NCBI RefSeq assembly: GCF_002914585.1
Contig: NZ_PDDM01000042.1
Location: 1-32,183, forward strand
Source of the DNA: Pseudanabaena sp. BC1403
GTDB lineage: Bacteria > Cyanobacteriota > Cyanobacteriia > Pseudanabaenales > Pseudanabaenaceae
DNA: 32,183 bases
Direction of reading: 5' to 3'
Below the pieces are notes generated by a model. It saw nothing but the letters and a program-made list of their open reading frames with translations. It did not search any database and was not told the origin of the DNA. A program made the translations under genes and the position numbers. Below are positions 30,748-32,183 of the stretch, piece after piece; within the stretch, counting starts at the first letter, position 1, and each line of letters begins with the position of its first letter.

Positions 30748-32019
30748 ATGATTAAAAATAAAGTCCGAAGACAGCAATTGTCGAACAACCGATTAGATAA
30801 ATCATTGAGCAAGAGCTTAGTCGCTGTAATCGGTGCTTTGTTGGTTTCTTGCTCTGCAAATGCTCCTAAAAATGGCGGATTTGGTGCTGTTCCTGTACCG
30901 ATCGCCTCTGTAGAATCAGGGACAGTCACCGATAGCTCTGATTATGTCGCAAATTTACAATCGCGCCAATCAGTGACTCTGCAACCACGAGTCGATGGCT
31001 ATATTCAGGAGATTTATGTCAAGGCAGGCGATCGCGTAGAAGCTGGTGCGCCAATTTTACGAATTGATCCTACGAAACAGCAAGCCGTTGTTCAGCGATC
31101 GGTGGCAGCCGTGGCAACTTCTCAGGCAGATTTTGAAAGCGCTAGAGCGACGCTTGGCCAGTTACGTGCTCGCAAAGAATCAACTTTATCCAGCGTAGAT
31201 TTTAATGAAAAAGAGTACAAGCGCTATGCTGATTTAACCTCACAGGGTGCAACCGCTAGACAAAAGCTTGATGAAGTTTCTAATAATTTGAGAAATGCAA
31301 GAGCTGAACTTGGTCAGATCGATGCTCAGATTACTGCTCAACAAGCAAGTATTAACAGTGCAGCTACAAGGATTGAAGAAAATCGCGCTGGCGCTGTGCA
31401 GGAAGAAGTACAGCTAGATTTCTACACGGTAACAGCTCCTTTTGCGGGTATTGTTGGCGATATTCCCATTAAAGTTGGTGATAATGTTAATAGCACGACC
31501 CAACTAACGACTGTAACTCAAAATCAAGTATTAGAAGTTCAGATTTCGGTTCCCATTGAGAATGCACCTCGCTTAAAAATGGGAATGCCTGTGGAGTTGT
31601 TAGATGCTCAAGATAAGCCTCTAGTCAAAGGTAATGTCGCTTTTATCTCTCCGAATATCAATCCTCAAAGCCAATCGGTTTTGGTGAAAGCTAACTTCAA
31701 TAATGGAGCTAATCAACTAAAAGCTAATCAGTTTGTGAGAGCAAGATTGATTTGGGCTTCTCGTGCTGGTGTACTTGTGCCAACTTCGGCAATTTCCCGT
31801 CTTGGAGGTCAGGATTTTATCTTTGTTGCAGAGCCTAGTCCTACAGATGGAAAATCACTAATTGCTAATCAAAAACCAGTTAAGCTTGGGAAAATCACTG
31901 GCAATAAACAAGAGGTATTAGAAGGGTTAAATCCCAAAGATCAGATTGTCGTTGCAGGTATTCTCCAATTACAAAATGGAGCGCCGATCATGCCATTACC
32001 TGATGCTCCTAAGAAATAA
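30748..32019 (+). CDS. RND efflux periplasmic adaptor (HlyD/AcrA family)
   Basis: A lipoprotein adaptor of about 423 residues that links an inner-membrane RND pump to an outer-membrane channel. The N-terminus has a hydrophobic stretch (SLVAVIGALLVSC) with the lipid-attached Cys35. It then shows the lipoyl half QPRVDGYIQEIYVKAGDRVE, a long helical hairpin (about 105-210, ADFESARATLGQLRARKE), the second lipoyl half YTVTAPFAGIVGDIPIKVGD, and beta-barrel and membrane-proximal domains (VLVPTSAISRLGGQDFIFV). ATG at 30748 is preferred over TTG at 30736. The pump gene probably follows beyond the right edge. The exported compound is unknown. Confidence 0.93.
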   Translation: MIKNKVRRQQLSNNRLDKSLSKSLVAVIGALLVSCSANAPKNGGFGAVPVPIASVESGTVTDSSDYVANLQSRQSVTLQPRVDGYIQEIYVKAGDRVEAGAPILRIDPTKQQAVVQRSVAAVATSQADFESARATLGQLRARKESTLSSVDFNEKEYKRYADLTSQGATARQKLDEVSNNLRNARAELGQIDAQITAQQASINSAATRIEENRAGAVQEEVQLDFYTVTAPFAGIVGDIPIKVGDNVNSTTQLTTVTQNQVLEVQISVPIENAPRLKMGMPVELLDAQDKPLVKGNVAFISPNINPQSQSVLVKANFNNGANQLKANQFVRARLIWASRAGVLVPTSAISRLGGQDFIFVAEPSPTDGKSLIANQKPVKLGKITGNKQEVLEGLNPKDQIVVAGILQLQNGAPIMPLPDAPKK

Positions 32020-32048
32020 AAAAAGCCTCGCAGTGCGAGGCTTTTTTT
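32018..32048 (+). terminator. Rho-independent terminator after the adaptor gene
   Basis: The stem GCCTCGCA/TGCGAGGC is flanked by A7 and T7 and begins at the adaptor's stop codon. It implies that some transcripts end here and the next gene is expressed by read-through or from its own promoter. Confidence 0.92.
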
Positions 32049-32163
32049 ATTTCTTACAGCAAGTACCGATCAAACGAACCACAAGAGATTTTTTGAAACC
32101 CACATTCCGCTCCCAAAAAGAAGCGCAAAATAATTAGAATAGGAAAAAAGCAAGGATAGAAAC

Positions 32164-32170
32164 AGGAGGG
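32164..32170 (+). promoter_or_regulatory. Ribosome-binding site of the next gene
   Basis: AGGAGGG is a near-perfect Shine-Dalgarno sequence 13 bases from the window end, with no start codon after it inside the window. The next gene, probably the RND pump, should begin at or just past the edge. Confidence 0.5.
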
Positions 32171-32183
32171 AGATATCAGAAAC

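Noticed and set aside
31946-32137. A 63-codon plus frame over the adaptor's end and terminator
   Set aside because: It overlaps the adaptor gene in another frame and reads through a strong terminator.

Overview
The window is chromosomal DNA from a cyanobacterium. It encodes chlorophyll synthase (chlG), the cyanobacterial split-off atpB-atpC pair, a DUF1830 protein and a SigF-type group 3 sigma factor, and the HIP1 octamer GCGATCGC is scattered through most genes and spacers. The moderate-to-low GC content and the many intergenic hairpins fit a Pseudanabaena-like lineage; this placement is inference, since no rRNA gene is present. No tRNA, rRNA, transposase or CRISPR array was found.

Layout. 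1-2213 (all minus): the edge of an unseen gene, a CBS-pair protein, a small Cys-rich protein, a DUF433/DUF5615 toxin-antitoxin pair and a small antitoxin-like protein. 2432-5466 (plus): membrane histidine kinase, NarL-type response regulator and a lipoprotein PQQ-type sugar dehydrogenase. 5619-7578 (plus): an unknown 459-residue protein with a zinc ribbon, overlapping (ATGA) a PD-(D/E)XK nuclease gene broken by a one-base frameshift. 7582-9449 (minus): DUF1830 and an AlgI-like MBOAT acyltransferase. 9876-11498: a B12-binding radical SAM enzyme behind a long leader. 11513-11822: a cluster of six hairpins. 11865-13632: a Uma2 protein and a membrane GTPase. 13787-17512: a flavoprotein-reductase relative that has lost its active site, divergent from a large CBS-PAS histidine kinase. 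17602-19829 (minus): a sterol-desaturase-family hydroxylase and a coiled-coil protein. 19830-20442: a gene-free stretch packed with palindromes and repeats. 20443-22425: trmD divergent from moeA. 22543-23817: a sigma factor with a second, degenerate sigma-2 region. 23878-25719 (minus): atpC and atpB. 26031-27270: a RibD_C/DHFR-like protein, a Uma2 remnant and a MazEF-type pair. 27385-29559: a HIP1-free, AT-rich island with a DUF262 + HEPN operon flanked by antitoxin-like debris. 29625-32019: chlG and an RND/HlyD-type efflux adaptor, with the ribosome-binding site of the next gene at the right edge.

How it works together. Housekeeping genes (ATP synthase, tRNA methylation, molybdopterin insertion, chlorophyll) are interleaved with small accessory modules: three toxin-antitoxin-like units and two candidate defence cassettes. 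The spacers carry several classes of hairpin repeat whose stems are kept by compensating changes and GU pairs, so their folded form is probably under selection. The best candidates for something undescribed are the 459-residue zinc-ribbon protein paired with its PD-(D/E)XK nuclease, the DUF262-HEPN island, and the sigma factor with a duplicated sigma-2 region.
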